Assembly: GCF_011386835.1 (NCBI RefSeq)
Contig: NC_088791.1
Location: 56,935,498-56,999,497 of the forward strand
Reading direction: 5' to 3'
Source: Chrysemys picta bellii
Lineage: Eukaryota > Chordata > Testudines > Emydidae
Length of the DNA: 64,000 nt
In this document: positions 37,178 through 49,034 of the stretch, in pieces
Position numbering within the stretch: the stretch's first letter is position 1
Layout of the letters: each line of letters starts with the position of its first letter
Translations under genes and position numbers: made by a program
Notes under the pieces: generated by a model
What the model was told of the DNA's origin: nothing
Databases searched by the model: none
Seen by the model: the letters and a program-made list of their open reading frames with translations, nothing else

Positions 37178-37236
37178 CATTCGATGTCCAACCGAACCGG
37201 AGGACCGTGGACCACTTCCACACTGACCCCAGGCGC

Positions 37237-37245
37237 CAGGTAAGA
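37237..37245 (+). promoter_or_regulatory. Retroviral major splice donor candidate
   Basis: CAG/GTAAGA sits about 60 bases after the primer site, where gammaretroviruses place their leader splice donor. Function is inferred from position and consensus. Confidence 0.5.
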
Positions 37246-37399
37246 GACCGTTGTCTCTATTTGGGCTTCGGTGGGAAGCTGCCCATAGGCTCGGGGTTTA
37301 GGTGAGGACGCACTGTGAGCCGAACCTTTTGTTGCTAGACTTACCAGCCTGATGCCTGTCCGTCCTGTGTCTGTTTGTGTCTGTTTGGTGTTTGTTTAC

Positions 37400-37542
37400 T
37401 CCAGGAGGGTCAAAGGCGACCCTGGAGTGGGCTCCAGGAGGGTCGAGGGCGACCCTGAAGTGGGCTCTGGGAGGGCCGAGGGTGACCCCGGAGTGGCAGT
37501 AAGGGTTGACCCCGGGAGGGTCAAGGAGGGTTAACCCCGGGG
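37400..37542 (+). repeat. 33-bp tandem repeat in the retroviral leader
   Basis: Three consecutive 33-bp units (37400-37432, 37433-37465, 37466-37498), each with the pattern GGAGGGTC-N-AGGGCGACCCTG-AGTGGG with small changes, then a degraded fourth unit to about 37542. Confidence 0.9.
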
Positions 37543-37683
37543 GCGGCCTCAGGTTAGCCAGCAAAAACTTCCCGCCGGCAGTAGGCCAGTAGTGAAGTGC
37601 CGTAAAACTAGCCGCCAATAATTGGGGCTAAAAGCCAGTTTAGAGGGTGTGCCGTATGTTTACGAATGAGTGAGGGTCGCAGG

Positions 37684-38100
37684 GTCCCCTTCCCTTGTTT
37701 CCCTCCTGGAGCCCTAGGCTCCCTTCCCTGCTTGGAGAGCGAGGAAGCCCCGGGAAACCGCCCATAAACTCCTAAGCAGTAGGGTGCCTGTCTCCATTCT
37801 CTCGAAGATGGACCGGTGCCCTTTGCTGAGGGAGGGGTGTGCAGGGACCGTGCCTTTCCTGACCCCTTCTGGTCTGTATGCTCTGCGACCGAGTTCCCTT
37901 CCCTAACTCCCCACCCGGAGCCTTAGGCTTCCTCCTCGCTCGGAGAGCGAGGGAGCCCCTGGAAACCGCCTGCTATCCCGGAGGCAGAGGGGCAGTCGAC
38001 ACCGTTCTCCTGAAGACAGGCCGGTGTGCCTTGCCGAAAGGGGTGTGTGCGGTGGCCACATTTTCTTTTCTAATCCGTCCGGTGTGAATGCCTGAATGTT
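37684..38100 (+). repeat. Diverged 208-bp tandem duplication in the leader
   Basis: Two successive blocks share, at an offset of 208-209 bp, CCCTTCCCT, GGAGCC-TAGGCT, GGAGAGCGAGG, GAAACCGCC, GACCGGTG/GGCCGGTG and AGGGGTGTG words. Divergence suggests the duplication is older than the insertion or arose early in the family. Confidence 0.8.
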
Positions 38101-38274
38101 GAGTTGTAAGTTCCACCATCGCCTGGGAACATAAAAGAAAAAGGCGAAAGGGCACATGGTAAATGTTATATGTTTTGGTGTTGTATATTTTGTCCACTGT
38201 GCTAGCCTATCTGTTAAATTAGCCCTTTGTGGGTGCCTGTCCATTTGGTTGTGGTTGTCTGTCAGGTATCCATA

Positions 38275-38643
38275 ATGGGGGCAGGGGAATCTGAGTGGAT
38301 TCCCAGGCCAGAAAAGTGCACTCCTGCTGCGTACATGTACTCTAATTATGGTCCCTCAACCTGTAAATTTTTAAACAAGTGGAACTGGTACACTAGGAAT
38401 AACCCTAGCCTGCAATTCCCCCCAGATGGAACTGGGCAGGGAGCTGCTGTCCAGCCCCTAAAGGCTCCAAGGGCAAGAAATATTAAGCGCCTTAAGTATC
38501 AAAAGCCCTTACTTGTACCCCTCAGACAGTGTTTCCCCGTACTGAGGAAATGTTCCCCTTGCACCATTTCCCAGGCATTGGCGCTTCGGGTCAGGAGACC
38601 TTGGTGTCTGTGCATGCACTTGGTCTCCCCCGGAATTGTATAA
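38275..38643 (+). pseudogene. Retroviral gag N-terminal (matrix) fragment
   Basis: ATG at 38275 opens a 122-codon frame beginning MGAGES, a myristoylation-type start as in retroviral Gag. Around residues 34-52 there is a WNWY...FPPDGT stretch comparable to the tryptophan-rich and WPPEGT-like region of gammaretroviral matrix. The frame ends early at 38641-38643, and no capsid major homology region or nucleocapsid zinc knuckle is seen, so only a matrix-like start remains. It lies about 1.1 kb after the primer site, which is a long leader. Confidence 0.55.
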
Positions 38644-40051
38644 TCTGCTGTACCCCAAATGGTGTGAATCTGGACATGCCTGATCTCGCTCACAATGGGG
38701 TTCTGGCCGTTTTGCAGAAGGACACTCTAAAGGAGGAGACCGACCCCAGCCCTTCCTCGTTGCAACAGGAACTGCTGGCTAAGGTTCCCCCCCTTCATTG
38801 TGGGCTGATCATGCCAACCTGGTTGGGCACATTGGGTCTGCCCAACCGGCTGAAATTCACCTAAACCCAGCAAAACCCCTTCCCAAAGTTCAGTAGTACC
38901 CTCTCTCAAAATAGACTGAGAAGGGAATTTAACCAGCAATCCCCTCCTTAATTTAGCTAGAAGTCATTATTCCTACGGTCAGTAGGTGTGACTCCCCCGT
39001 TTTATCGTGCTGTTAATACTGCTGTTCTTCCTTCCTTTCCCATTTTCCCTAGCCCTGCTAATATCCTTTCCTACAATGCACCGGTGCTGAGGGGTTGTTA
39101 CCGCCTTAAGAAAAGGTTGTATTAAGTCTGGACATAAAAAAAAATTAAGGTTATTGCTAAATAAGATGCATCTAAATAAATGTGTGTATGTAAATATATG
39201 TGTATAAATAAATAAAAGGGGAGATAGTCAAAAGCCCACCCTCCTTGCTAAATTGGTAGTGAAACAATGCCTGTGCCCATGAAAGAAATAATGCAACAAG
39301 AAAAAAAGATCAGGCCCAGACAAGCAGGCAACCGCAGTTTGAGGAAGCTAAAAGAGGGAAAATGAGAAGCTAACTCTGTAGTTACTGGAAAAAAATTAAG
39401 CAGTAAAACTATGTACAAATGTTAAAAAAAAAAAGGTGTTATAAAAGGAAAAATTTTGGTTTCTTTGCAGCCATTCCTTTGGGAGTGTCTGTAAATAATC
39501 CAGGCAAAAGGTTATTTAAGTAATAATCATTTGACTATAAAAAAGTTAGTCAAATTTCCTAAAGAACACTCCTGGTGTGTACAATCTTTGTTTTATAAGT
39601 TTAAAATAAATTGATATTGTTTTGGGGTTGTAAAACCAAAAAATACTTTTGCCAAACAAAATAAGCTAGTGTTGTTTAATTTTGGTATTTAGCATCTAAT
39701 CCTTAAGGTAACTTAATGCTTTACCGGGTTTAAATTGTTGTTTGACCAGAAAAATGGTGAGGGGTTCTTGGATGGACTTTTACAACAGTTTTGGCAGAGG
39801 TGTTTCTCGGTTTGCCAGCGCTGTTGTGAAGCTTTGTTTAGAAATTTTGTACCACAATCTGGCATACCTGTAAGTAGCAACAGTAATTGTAAACCTAATT
39901 TTACTGAACTGAATATAAAAAGTTGTGTGCAGCTTCACAGATCCAGTAGGGCCAAAGGCCCTTTGAAGGCCACTCCCAATCGAAAGACCGGACTCAGCCC
40001 TCATAACATTTCTGCCAGGGCACCCAATGCGACTACCGGACAGGACTAAAA

Positions 40052-40812
40052 TTCAAAACAACCTTGACAAACTATAGAATTGGGTTGAAATGAACAAGAT
40101 GAAATTCAATAAAGACAAGTGCAAAGTACTGCACATAGGAAGGAAAAATCAAATGCACAATTACAAAATGGGGAATAATTGGCTAGTTAACAGTACTGCT
40201 GAAAGGGATTGAGGGGTTATAGTGGATCACAACGGAATGAGTCAACAATGTGATGCAGCTGCAAAAAAGGCTAATATTCTGGGGTGTATTAACAGGCGTG
40301 TTGTATGTAAGACATGGGAGGTAATTGTCCCGCTCTATGTGGCACTGGTGAGGTCTCAGCTTGAGTACTGTGTCCTATTCTTGGCACCACATTTGAAAAA
40401 AGATGTGGACAAATTGGAGAGAGTCCAGAGGAGAGCAACAAAAATGATAAAAGGTGTAGAAAACCTGACCTATGGGGAAAGGTTCAAAAAATGGGAATAT
40501 TTAGTCCTGAGAAAAGAAGACTGAGGGGGACCTGATAACAGTCTTCAAATATATTAAGGGCTGTTATAAGGAGGACTGTGGTTAATTGTTCGCAGTGAAC
40601 ATAGGACAAGAACTAATGGGGTCTGCAGCAAGGGAGATTTAGGTGAGATATTAGGAAAAACTCTAACAGGGTAGTTAAACAATGGAATAGGCTTTCAAAC
40701 ACCTGTCAGGGATGCTCTAGGTTTGCTAGGTTCTGCCTCAGTGCAGGGGGCTGGACCTTATGATTTCTCAAGGTCCCTTCCAGCCCTACATTTCGCTGAT
40801 TCTATGATCCAT
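40052..40812 (+). pseudogene. CR1 LINE ORF2 C-terminus and 3' end
   Basis: Continues the CR1 in the same orientation: NLDKL, MKFNKDKCKVLHIGR near 40100, MSQQCDAAAKKANILGCINR near 40240, VPLYVALVRSQLEYC near 40330, and KLERVQRRATKMIKG near 40410. The untranslated end contains CAAGGTCCCTTCCAGCCCTA and finishes GATTCTATGATCC, the CR1 terminal repeat type. Stops and frameshifts are present. Confidence 0.9.
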
Positions 40813-43079
40813 GGTGTTGGGTGATTACTTGATAATTTCTGCTTTTGTTAAAAAATTAAGTTAATTTCTAGCCATCAGGGTTGTGGAAGAAAGTTTGAAA
40901 ATATGAAGTTTAAAGGCTCAAAAAACAGAAGAGAAAAAGAAGAACCCCAAATGTATTATTTTAAAAAATATTATTTTTAAGCCAGTCTCATGATTTAGAG
41001 CGTGACATGATTTTTGAGTGCTTGGGATTGGCAATACTGCGAAAGAGGTATTGTTTATAAACTTATTTCCCAGCATGCCTTATTCTCCTGGGTCTCAGAG
41101 GGAGACTGACTGGAACAACCAAGAACCAGCCATTATGAAGTCCTTTCTCTTTACTAAATCCCCAAGATCCTACTTTAAACTTAACATTGTTCCTCTTCCT
41201 TGTGGTTGTATTCTTCTTTTTCTGCATCAGAAGGGTTTGCAACCTTGGTGCAAGGTTTCAGGATGCATTTCTGACCTTCTCAGAGAATTCTCACTCACCT
41301 ACTCAAACCTCAGGGAGATGTGTGTGGTGGGGCATACTTTCTTGAATTACTTTACATTATTGTGGTAAATTCTTCAGATCACAGTATCAAGGTGATGATC
41401 ATTGTATACTTCATTTCCTCAGGAGAAGCTGTCTGATGTACTGCATCAGCTATAGTGAATGCTCTTAAAGTTGTTTCATTCAGATGATCTTTCAATGTCC
41501 ATGTCACTGCAGTCGTGAAATCTGCTTCTTGACACCTAAGAAATTTCTTTCATTCTTCTGACAGAGATTCTGATGCCTGCTTTTTTGTGCTGCTTAATTG
41601 AGTATTACAATGCTTGTCTTGTAGTATTTGGTTTGACATTTGATTAACAATCTGCATTTGGTACCAGGATTTATTTGAGTACTTGGAGTTTTCACAATGT
41701 GATCCAGTCCTGGCACAATTGCACAGCATAGCAGTCAATTCTGCATTAATTCTGAATATGTTTATGCAGATTTTTTTTTAATAAAGCCCTTCACAGAGAG
41801 GGACCTTTCAGCATTTGTGAGTTAATGAGTCTATATATGGGTACCACTCTGTCTGCAGAAGTTAGAATCTACTGAAAGTGGTTGAGCAAGTTCTGCTAAT
41901 TCATTGTGGAAGGCATGGCTTATTAATAGGACCAGTTTATAAGAAAGGTTGGTGTGCCTGAGGTTTATGTTCTTTATTATTATTTGAGTTCTCAATAAAG
42001 CCAAACCCCAGAAAAGAACAAGTTTGACCTTTCACAGCATGTGTGGATTTTATCTGGGTCAGTGTGTTCCTTGCTCAGACTGGGTCAGATTCTCTGGTGA
42101 TGGATACTATACTATTGCACAATAGATAACACTAGTTTCCAAGAAGTTGTTAGTCAGTTGGCTTCATCATCCACATCCTTGAACATGCGTAACATTTATA
42201 TAGTCTGTTGTTTTAAGAAGCCTGTAAATACATGTTTACTTGAAAAGATACAATGTAAGACCCATTATAGTTCAATGTATTAGCTCTTACATAAATAAGT
42301 GAGAACAAGCTTTTCTTTAAAAAATAAACCAGGATTGCTAACAAAGGAAATAAATATGCCTTAAGCTGTGAGTAAGAAAGATACTTCAAATTTAGCACGG
42401 GTATAGGTTGTTCCCAACTTGTCTCTTTAGACTGAGCTTGAAGTGGATAGAAGACCATTGTGTGATGTTACATATTCCATTTGCTCCATTTCTTGAGTAG
42501 AATGTTTGGGGGTTTTTGTTTTGTTTTTTTGTTAACTCACAGTCCTTCCCTGAACATAGCTTAATATGTGTGAAAATACATTTCTGTTCATTTTTAGATA
42601 AAGTATGTCCATGGAGATTTTGAAATTTAACAAGAACATGAGACAATTGCTTCTCACTAGAATTAAATGAAGGGTATATGTACTCTTAAGTTAAAAGACA
42701 CATGGTTGTACGACTCACAGAATTTAAGGTCAAGTGGCTCAATTATTTTTAAAGAGTGATGAAAGGACTTTATTTTTTATGGGAGCTCTCCAATTGACAG
42801 AATGCTACAGTTCTGTTTGTGCTCAGGGAGAGGTGAAAAGTGTAGAACTCTTCTTACGGTCTTCAGAAGTTTTTGTCAATCTTTGGCTTAAAAAAATGAC
42901 ACGGTTGTACAACCATATTCACTTCTCCATCTCTAATTGGAACTGACCCCTGTAGATGTGAGATCTGGCCGAATATGTGGTCATACAAAAGCTGGAAAAT
43001 CTTTCATGTTAAAAATATTTTTCCCTCAGTAAAACAAATAAATGTGTGTAACTTACAGTCTGTGTGCTTATTTCCACAG
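40813..43079 (+). other. TMEM117: TMEM117 intron immediately upstream of the exon
   Basis: AT-rich with no supported repeat or second exon. The last bases form the pyrimidine-rich acceptor of the 43080 exon. Confidence 0.6.
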
Positions 43080-43179
43080 GGCATACATCATAACAGACTT
43101 TATGGGCATCAGGAACGAAAGTTTTATGAAGGTTGCTGCAGTGGGGACTTGGATGGGAGATTTTGTCACAGCTTGGATG
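43080..43179 (+). CDS. TMEM117: TMEM117 internal exon (100 bp)
   Basis: A pyrimidine-rich acceptor ending in TTTCCACAG precedes base 43080, and GTAAGG follows base 43179. The first base completes a split glycine-type codon. It is followed by 33 full codons, beginning AYIITDFMGIRNESF and ending GTWMGDFVTAWM, so the exon enters at phase 2 and leaves at phase 0. From memory this segment is nearly identical to transmembrane protein 117 of other vertebrates, just after the hydrophobic stretch ending in MDGNMG. TMEM117 is a multi-pass membrane protein reported in endoplasmic-reticulum-stress-induced mitochondrial apoptosis. The reading frame stays open past the donor by chance. No neighbouring TMEM117 exon was seen, which fits a very large gene with long introns. 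The call rests on recognition of the peptide plus the correct splice sites. Confidence 0.93.
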
Positions 43180-46100
43180 GTAAGGAAATTAATAACGCAC
43201 TTTAATGCAAAACACAAAAATTGTAAAACACAAAACACATAACTGTTGATTAAAGCAAAAAAATCCTGAACCCCTTGAAATCTGAACAATGTTTCAACTC
43301 AGACAATACAAAGGTAACAATGGCAGGGTTTGGTAATGAGTTGGGAATCCAAAGGAGAGCCCGTTAAAATGAATTGGGGCCTAATTGTACTTTTCTGATG
43401 TCAATGGGAGTTTTGTCATTGAATTCTATGCAGGCAGAATCGGGCCCCTTCTTTGCTTTGAAATAGCACCAAGATAACATAGTGGCAAAGTGAAAAAGCA
43501 AGTAACAGCACAGTCTCCATCTCTAGTGACAAGGAGAAAGCTGAGGAGGAAGAATTGACTAAGCAAACTGATTCTAAGAATGTAGCAGGAAAAGGAAGAG
43601 AACCAATAATATGTCTAAGATACACTCAGATGTTGTCTGGAAAAAGCCATCTTAAAGGACATCACCAGATTAAATTTGCCCCACATTTAGGTTTTTGTAA
43701 AAATAAGCTTTTACAAACCTAAGACTAAATGTTTTCATGAAGCTGCTTTAAATTCCAATGAACCATTTTTAAAAAGCATGTTCCCTTGCCATGTTTGCAA
43801 ACCAAACATGTTAGCAATGCATGAGAACAGGAAAGTGACAACTAACAACACATCAAAGTAAGTTTACTCATATATTTCTTGGTCTGAGCTGCAAGAAATA
43901 CACTTTTTAAAAACAGCACGAATGGTTTAAAGTAAGTAAGATTTTTAAAATTCTGTTGATTTAAATAATTGAAGGTTTTAATTTGAACACAGGCAAGATT
44001 TATTTTTAGAGAGATCTGATTCTGCCACCACTGATGTCAATGGTGGCTCTGCAGAGAGAAGTAGCAGCTATGATTTTAACTTTACAGAATCCATGGAAAT
44101 TCAATTGCCATTTTCTTTTTCAGGCAGTGTTACTTTCTCTAACCAGTCAATGGTGCCTCAATTTGTGACCCCAAAAGAGTCAGCAGTGTTCAAGTTGCTT
44201 TTCCATTAATGCAGGAAATACAGCTCTGAACGTATTTCAGAGGAGTACAGACACATGGGGAGAAGGTGTCAGCATTTGACATGTCTAGTTAGTAATCACT
44301 GCTACCTGTGACATAAAGCATTGAAAACAAAGTACCAGAATAGAAAGAATCTTAAGGTATCTGTAAGAATTAGGAGCAAACACTGCTGGTACCATTTCTT
44401 AGTCCTTGGGGAATCATCTGAGTTTCTCCCCATTTATTTTCTAATTTCCACATATTTGGAGCCGCATCAAGGATTTTTTCAGCATATTGTACAGTAAGTG
44501 TCAGTGGCTTGTCCAAGACAAATTACCCTCTATGAAATGGTGGCCATGAAAACCAAGTACACATCAAATCATCCATCTGAACAGGTTTAGAATAAAAACA
44601 TTGCACAGCTGATCTGTGGACTTGATGTTGACATTTAATGTGTCTTTCTATCAAACTAGTAATAAAACTCCTGGCTGAGTCTGAACCTCATTAGCATGGT
44701 CCTTCTTTTATGGACTTCCACAGAGTTAAGCAGCTATGCAAGGAAAGATGAGGCATGATCTAAACCAAATGGAGTGGGGTCATGTCTATTGTAGATATGT
44801 TGCTCATGGTTCAAATGGTGGATTACGTGTTGGTCACAGTACATTAGGCAGTGTTCCAATTTGTCAGCTCTTCGCCCATCTCCTCCAAAGTACGTGTCAC
44901 AAAGAAATATGCAGCACTGTGTATTATCACTTTAGTCATTGTATAAAACAGTTGACAAGTTAGGCTGCTATTCAAATGTCTGAGTTCAGAGGCCACTAGC
45001 ATCCTGGACTCTCTTTTCATATGTGAATCTCTCTTTCTCCCTGTAGCCTTCATTGCCAAGCATATTAAAAACACTTGGGGATGTTATGCATGTTAGCTCA
45101 TTCTCTGCTTTCTTCTAATGTGATATGTTGAATTTGAAGGTAGATCACTATGAAAATGGTTTGTGGCTTCCCTTCAGTTTTTCACTGATTTCCACTAAAA
45201 GGGCTATTTGATTTTAGAGGCAACAAAGTGTTTTCATTACAAAGGAGGTGTGCTCTTGCACAGAGCTAATATGGGAATACTTACTTCTCTATAGAATTTC
45301 AACTTATTTTTTATCCACAAATAACAGCATTCCCTGGGGGAAATGACCTTTGCAACCTTCTGAAATGTGCAAATTTTCACTTGCAAAAATCTGAATTCAC
45401 ATGGGCAAAGCCTTAAAGCAAAAATGAATAGTGAGACCGCTCCTGCTGGGTCAGTCCTGCTATCAATGTGGAAAGAGCAGACTACAGCAATGGCAGCGCT
45501 TCAGAGCAACTAGGCCTAACAGCATCAAAAAAGCACCAGTAGCAGTGTCAGCAGGAGGCAGACTGAGGTATGGTGGCAGGAGAAAGCCATGAACATGCTC
45601 CTGCATGAAAGTCTCCCTTAGAACTTTAATATTTATGTGGAAAAATCTATCGCAGAATTCAGGAACCTCTCCTATTCTATCATTAATCTCAGTGACCATT
45701 CCTGTCACTCCTCTGGAAGCCATGGCAAATCATTTCAGCTATGAGCAGGTGTGGTATCATGCTCTTCTGGCTATTTGGACTTGCTTAACAACTTTGTGAA
45801 TGCTAATCACAGTACTGAGATATACGGAAGTGGCACAAGTGATTTGTAAGCACTTTGTATTCTGAGAAGTCCTCCAATACTGGCAGAACTATAAAGAGGA
45901 AAAGAAGGACAGAAACATCCAGTTTTGTGGCAGGTTCTAGTTTACTGTAACCATTATATTCTAATGTGCTTAAGAGGCTTCTGCAATAACTAAAAGTCAG
46001 CCATGCCTGTGCTATTAAGTGTAAGATGAGAAAATGCAGATGGTATTCTCATTTTTGTGTACTGGAATCCTGTTGGAGTTCAGATCCCCATGCTCCATTG

Positions 46101-48699
46101 AATTGGTGGCAGCAGAAGTCAGCACTGATAATGTCAGTATGAGTTGTGGACTTTCATTTGCAAAATGAATAAGAAATAAAAAATGCTATTCTAGCACAGG
46201 GCAAGACATTTCTTAGAAGTTGTCTTAGGATCATAATATCAGAAAAATATTTGAAAGGGAAGAGTGTACTTTGGAAACATTGCATGATTCATGTATGGAA
46301 ATCAGAATTTACCTCCTAAGTCCACTCCTTGTGGACATTGGCTCACTTTATGTCAGGATCTGATCCAGCTCCAATTGAAGTCAATGAGAATCTCTCATTA
46401 AGTTTAAAAGAGCTGGCTAGCCCTAGGCATGCAAGTAGGGAGCATGGCAAAGAGCCGCTCTCCTTTTCTGCCCGGCGTAGTGGCTGGCTATAGTTGTACT
46501 TCCTGAGTTCTGTCCGCAGTGTTAGACTCTCCAAATGGGTCTGGGAAGGGAGGGTTGCAGACAAGACACTGACTACCCCACCCTTCTGCACTTATCCAGG
46601 TATGAGATGGGCGGAATGTATGCTTCACTTCTGAAATGGTGGCAGAGCTCTTACTCTGATGTGCCCAACCCATAACTCTCCAGAGGCAGAGGCTCAGTTG
46701 GTCAGAATACCTCCAGACAGTCCTGTTGCAGTGTAGACTCTCTGTATCCCTTCCCTACAATATAGAATCAGGCCACTGTATAACCTCTGTATTTTTGGAT
46801 GGAAGAATTTGTCTATCAATAACTGCCGAGTAGGTTGCTTAGCTCTGTGTTTCAACCTTGTTAGCAATATATTCCTCACCCTCACCCACACACACACACT
46901 ACGTGAATATATGATGTAGTGTAGGTTCAAGTAATACAGCATGTATATTATATTTTAATAAACCAGTTGCTTAATTTAACCTTCTGATATATCAATAGTA
47001 GGTGTAAGCTTTGTTCAGATTGTTTTATCGGTTGCTCTTTGTAGTAAGAGTAGCTTATTACTTATTGCCCTGAATTCAATTTTTAAATAGTTCTTCATAT
47101 CCCATTGGCAAGAATGTGTTTTATTTACAGTATTGGAACACATTTACTTGTGTCTATTTTGTTATCATTGTGATTTCGAAACACTGCATTTAGTTGAAGA
47201 AAGTGGGAGAACAAACTGTTAAAATGATATTTTTTCACAATGCAGCTCTTGTGTCTATTAGAACAGAAGATTATTTTCGTCCTCATTTGTTCTCACACAA
47301 GCTTGCCTATCTCGACATTCTAGAGGAATGAAGGACACATGGCTACCGTGCACTTATTAGTTTGCGCCACATCTTTGTTTTTCTTTTATCTGTTAATGTA
47401 TATGTTTTGTTATGGTTTATTAAAACAAATTAAGCAGAGAAGGAATTCCACCTGATGCTGCAAAAACTTTTCAGTTGCTGAAAATAGCCTGTGCTAAAAT
47501 GTACTACAGCCCAAATGGTCAAAAATAAAATAATAAAGTGGTTGAAAGAGAAATCTCCTTTACTACAGCGCTGAATTTAAACAGAATGCATTTTTGTATG
47601 CAAAAATAAAGTCCAACATATTCTATAGAAATAGTAAAATTCCTGAGATACTGTCTTTGTTCTCTAGAAGTAGGTTTTGGACAGCCACAAATATTCACTC
47701 TAAAATTGTGTGTGAGTGAAAGAGTAATCCATCTGTCCACACATATGGTGAGAAAAGCAGAGAAATTTGTTCTGCAGAGTACTGCATATTGTCTCATTCA
47801 CAAACAGTGAAAGAACTACCATTTTTGCTGCCTCTTCTGTGGCAGTTTGGCATGTCATAAGCCCTGGAGTGACTGATATCACCTCTAACTCATTATTCTG
47901 TCAAGGGTTGGGCATGACAATTCAGATTATGATCAGTGTCAATCTTTTTGATTGTTTCCCTTTCACTGATATATCAAATGACAGAATAAAGCTGTAATTG
48001 AATTTGAAGTGGCATCTGAAAAACAGGATAGCTAACAACTCTGCTGTACTTCAGAGGTGGAAATGAAATTAAACTGTGAAGCATGAAATGGAAGGAGCAG
48101 AATGGATGATAGATATTGCTAAACTCACTTAACCACACTGCACACGGGTGTAACTAATGACCTCATTGGAGGCAACGAGATTCTGCCCATTCATAGAAGC
48201 ACACTTGGTGTCAAGTGCTCGCTGTCTCTCACTTCTTCCTTCCCCTTTTCCAGGGCTCAGTCCAGTGCCTGAGGGATTTCTGATTAAAGAATAGGTTAAT
48301 AGGCTAACTCATACATTCCCCTGCAGCATTTATGTAGTAAAAGATCAAAACCCTAATCCAGCAAAGTTTTCTTGGGCCAGAAGAGGACTTAATCTCCCTT
48401 TAATCATCCAAAATTACAAGGCCATAAGATACTAATGGATTGAGAGGGGTCCTATAGTTATAAAACTTACCTAGGACAGATGCAAATGAAACCAACTTTT
48501 CTTGATTGTTGGATCAAAGGCTGTTAAGACATATTTTTTCAGCATTAGTTTTCTAATTATCTTTGTGATCAAAGACAACCTAGACATGTTGCCCTCATGT
48601 ACGTTGCTGTTCCTGATTCCTGGATGTAGTTATTTGCCATGGAATTTGTTCAGCATAGCAAGCTTTTCTGTAAGAAAATCATGCACACATTTGAAAATA
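43180..48699 (+). other. TMEM117: TMEM117 intron downstream of the exon
   Basis: Starts with the donor GTAAGG. It contains a palindromic MITE-like half (43376-43448), an 11-15-bp hairpin near 43692-43722, and a short CA tract near 46886-46899. No further exon was recognised. Confidence 0.6.
43376..43448. mobile_element. Short palindromic MITE-like repeat
   Basis: GGGGCCTAATTG...GTCAATGGGAGTTTTG...GCAGAATCGGGCCCC: the ends are complementary and the centre has the 'tcaatggg' motif shared by several small repeats here. Confidence 0.55.
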
Positions 48700-48900
48700 A
48701 CACAGGAATCTCTATACTGGAGCAGACCACTGGTCCATTATGTCTAGTATCCTGCCACGCTACCATGGTCCATACTAGATTCTTCTGAAAAAGGCTCACC
48801 TCCCTCCCCATGGTGCACCTAGACAGTGTACAATGCTGTGCCTGGAGGTTATGGTGATTTCCTTCTGGACCCTGCAGTCATGACCCTAAAGCCAAATATT
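48700..48900 (-). mobile_element. CR1-group LINE 3' end
   Basis: On the + strand it reads AGGAATCTCTATACTGGAGC then CAGACCACTGGTCCATTATG, the inverted tail of CR1 (compare ACCTTTGGTCTGACCCAGTA at 59370-59389). It continues into the hairpin that follows. Confidence 0.7.
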
Positions 48901-49034
48901 TGGATTACCCTTATCTTAGATCTATCCATGCATGTTATTTGCCATAACGATTCTTAAAGTAGTTAAGGTGATCTACTTTAAGAATTGTTATGGCAAATAA
49001 CATGCATGGATAGGTCTAAGATAAGGGTAATCCA
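48901..49034. repeat. Near-perfect hairpin, 62-bp arms, 10-bp loop
   Basis: 48901-48962 and 48973-49034 are reverse complements at 60 of 62 positions; the loop is TTAAGGTGAT. The left arm continues the CR1 tail text, so the right arm looks like an inverted copy of a piece of the LINE. Confidence 0.95.

Larger units (their letters stand above)
36473..40051 (+). mobile_element. Decayed class I (gammaretrovirus-like) provirus, 3' LTR missing
   Basis: Inserted within a CR1 LINE, between ORF2 motif B and the sequence encoding NLDKL. It has one LTR, a tRNA-Pro-type primer site, splice donor, an unusually repetitive leader and a gag start. No pol or env domain and no second LTR are visible. A purine run AAAAGGGGAGATAG at about 39214-39227 looks like a polypurine tract but is not followed by LTR sequence. 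About 35 codons of CR1, including the FADD motif, are missing at the junctions, so a deletion has probably removed the 3' LTR and adjoining LINE. Confidence 0.75.

Noticed and set aside
39214..39227. Polypurine tract marking a 3' LTR
   Set aside because: The sequence after it does not match the 5' LTR (36498-37156), so a 3' LTR is not supported here.
43181..43242. Extension of the TMEM117 exon past 43179
   Set aside because: The frame stays open but the peptide after WM (VRKLITHF) does not fit TMEM117, and a consensus GTAAGG donor sits exactly at the end of the conserved text.
45463..45799. Overlapping frames on both strands (86 and 64 codons)
   Set aside because: No domain recognised, no splice or promoter evidence, and length expected by chance.
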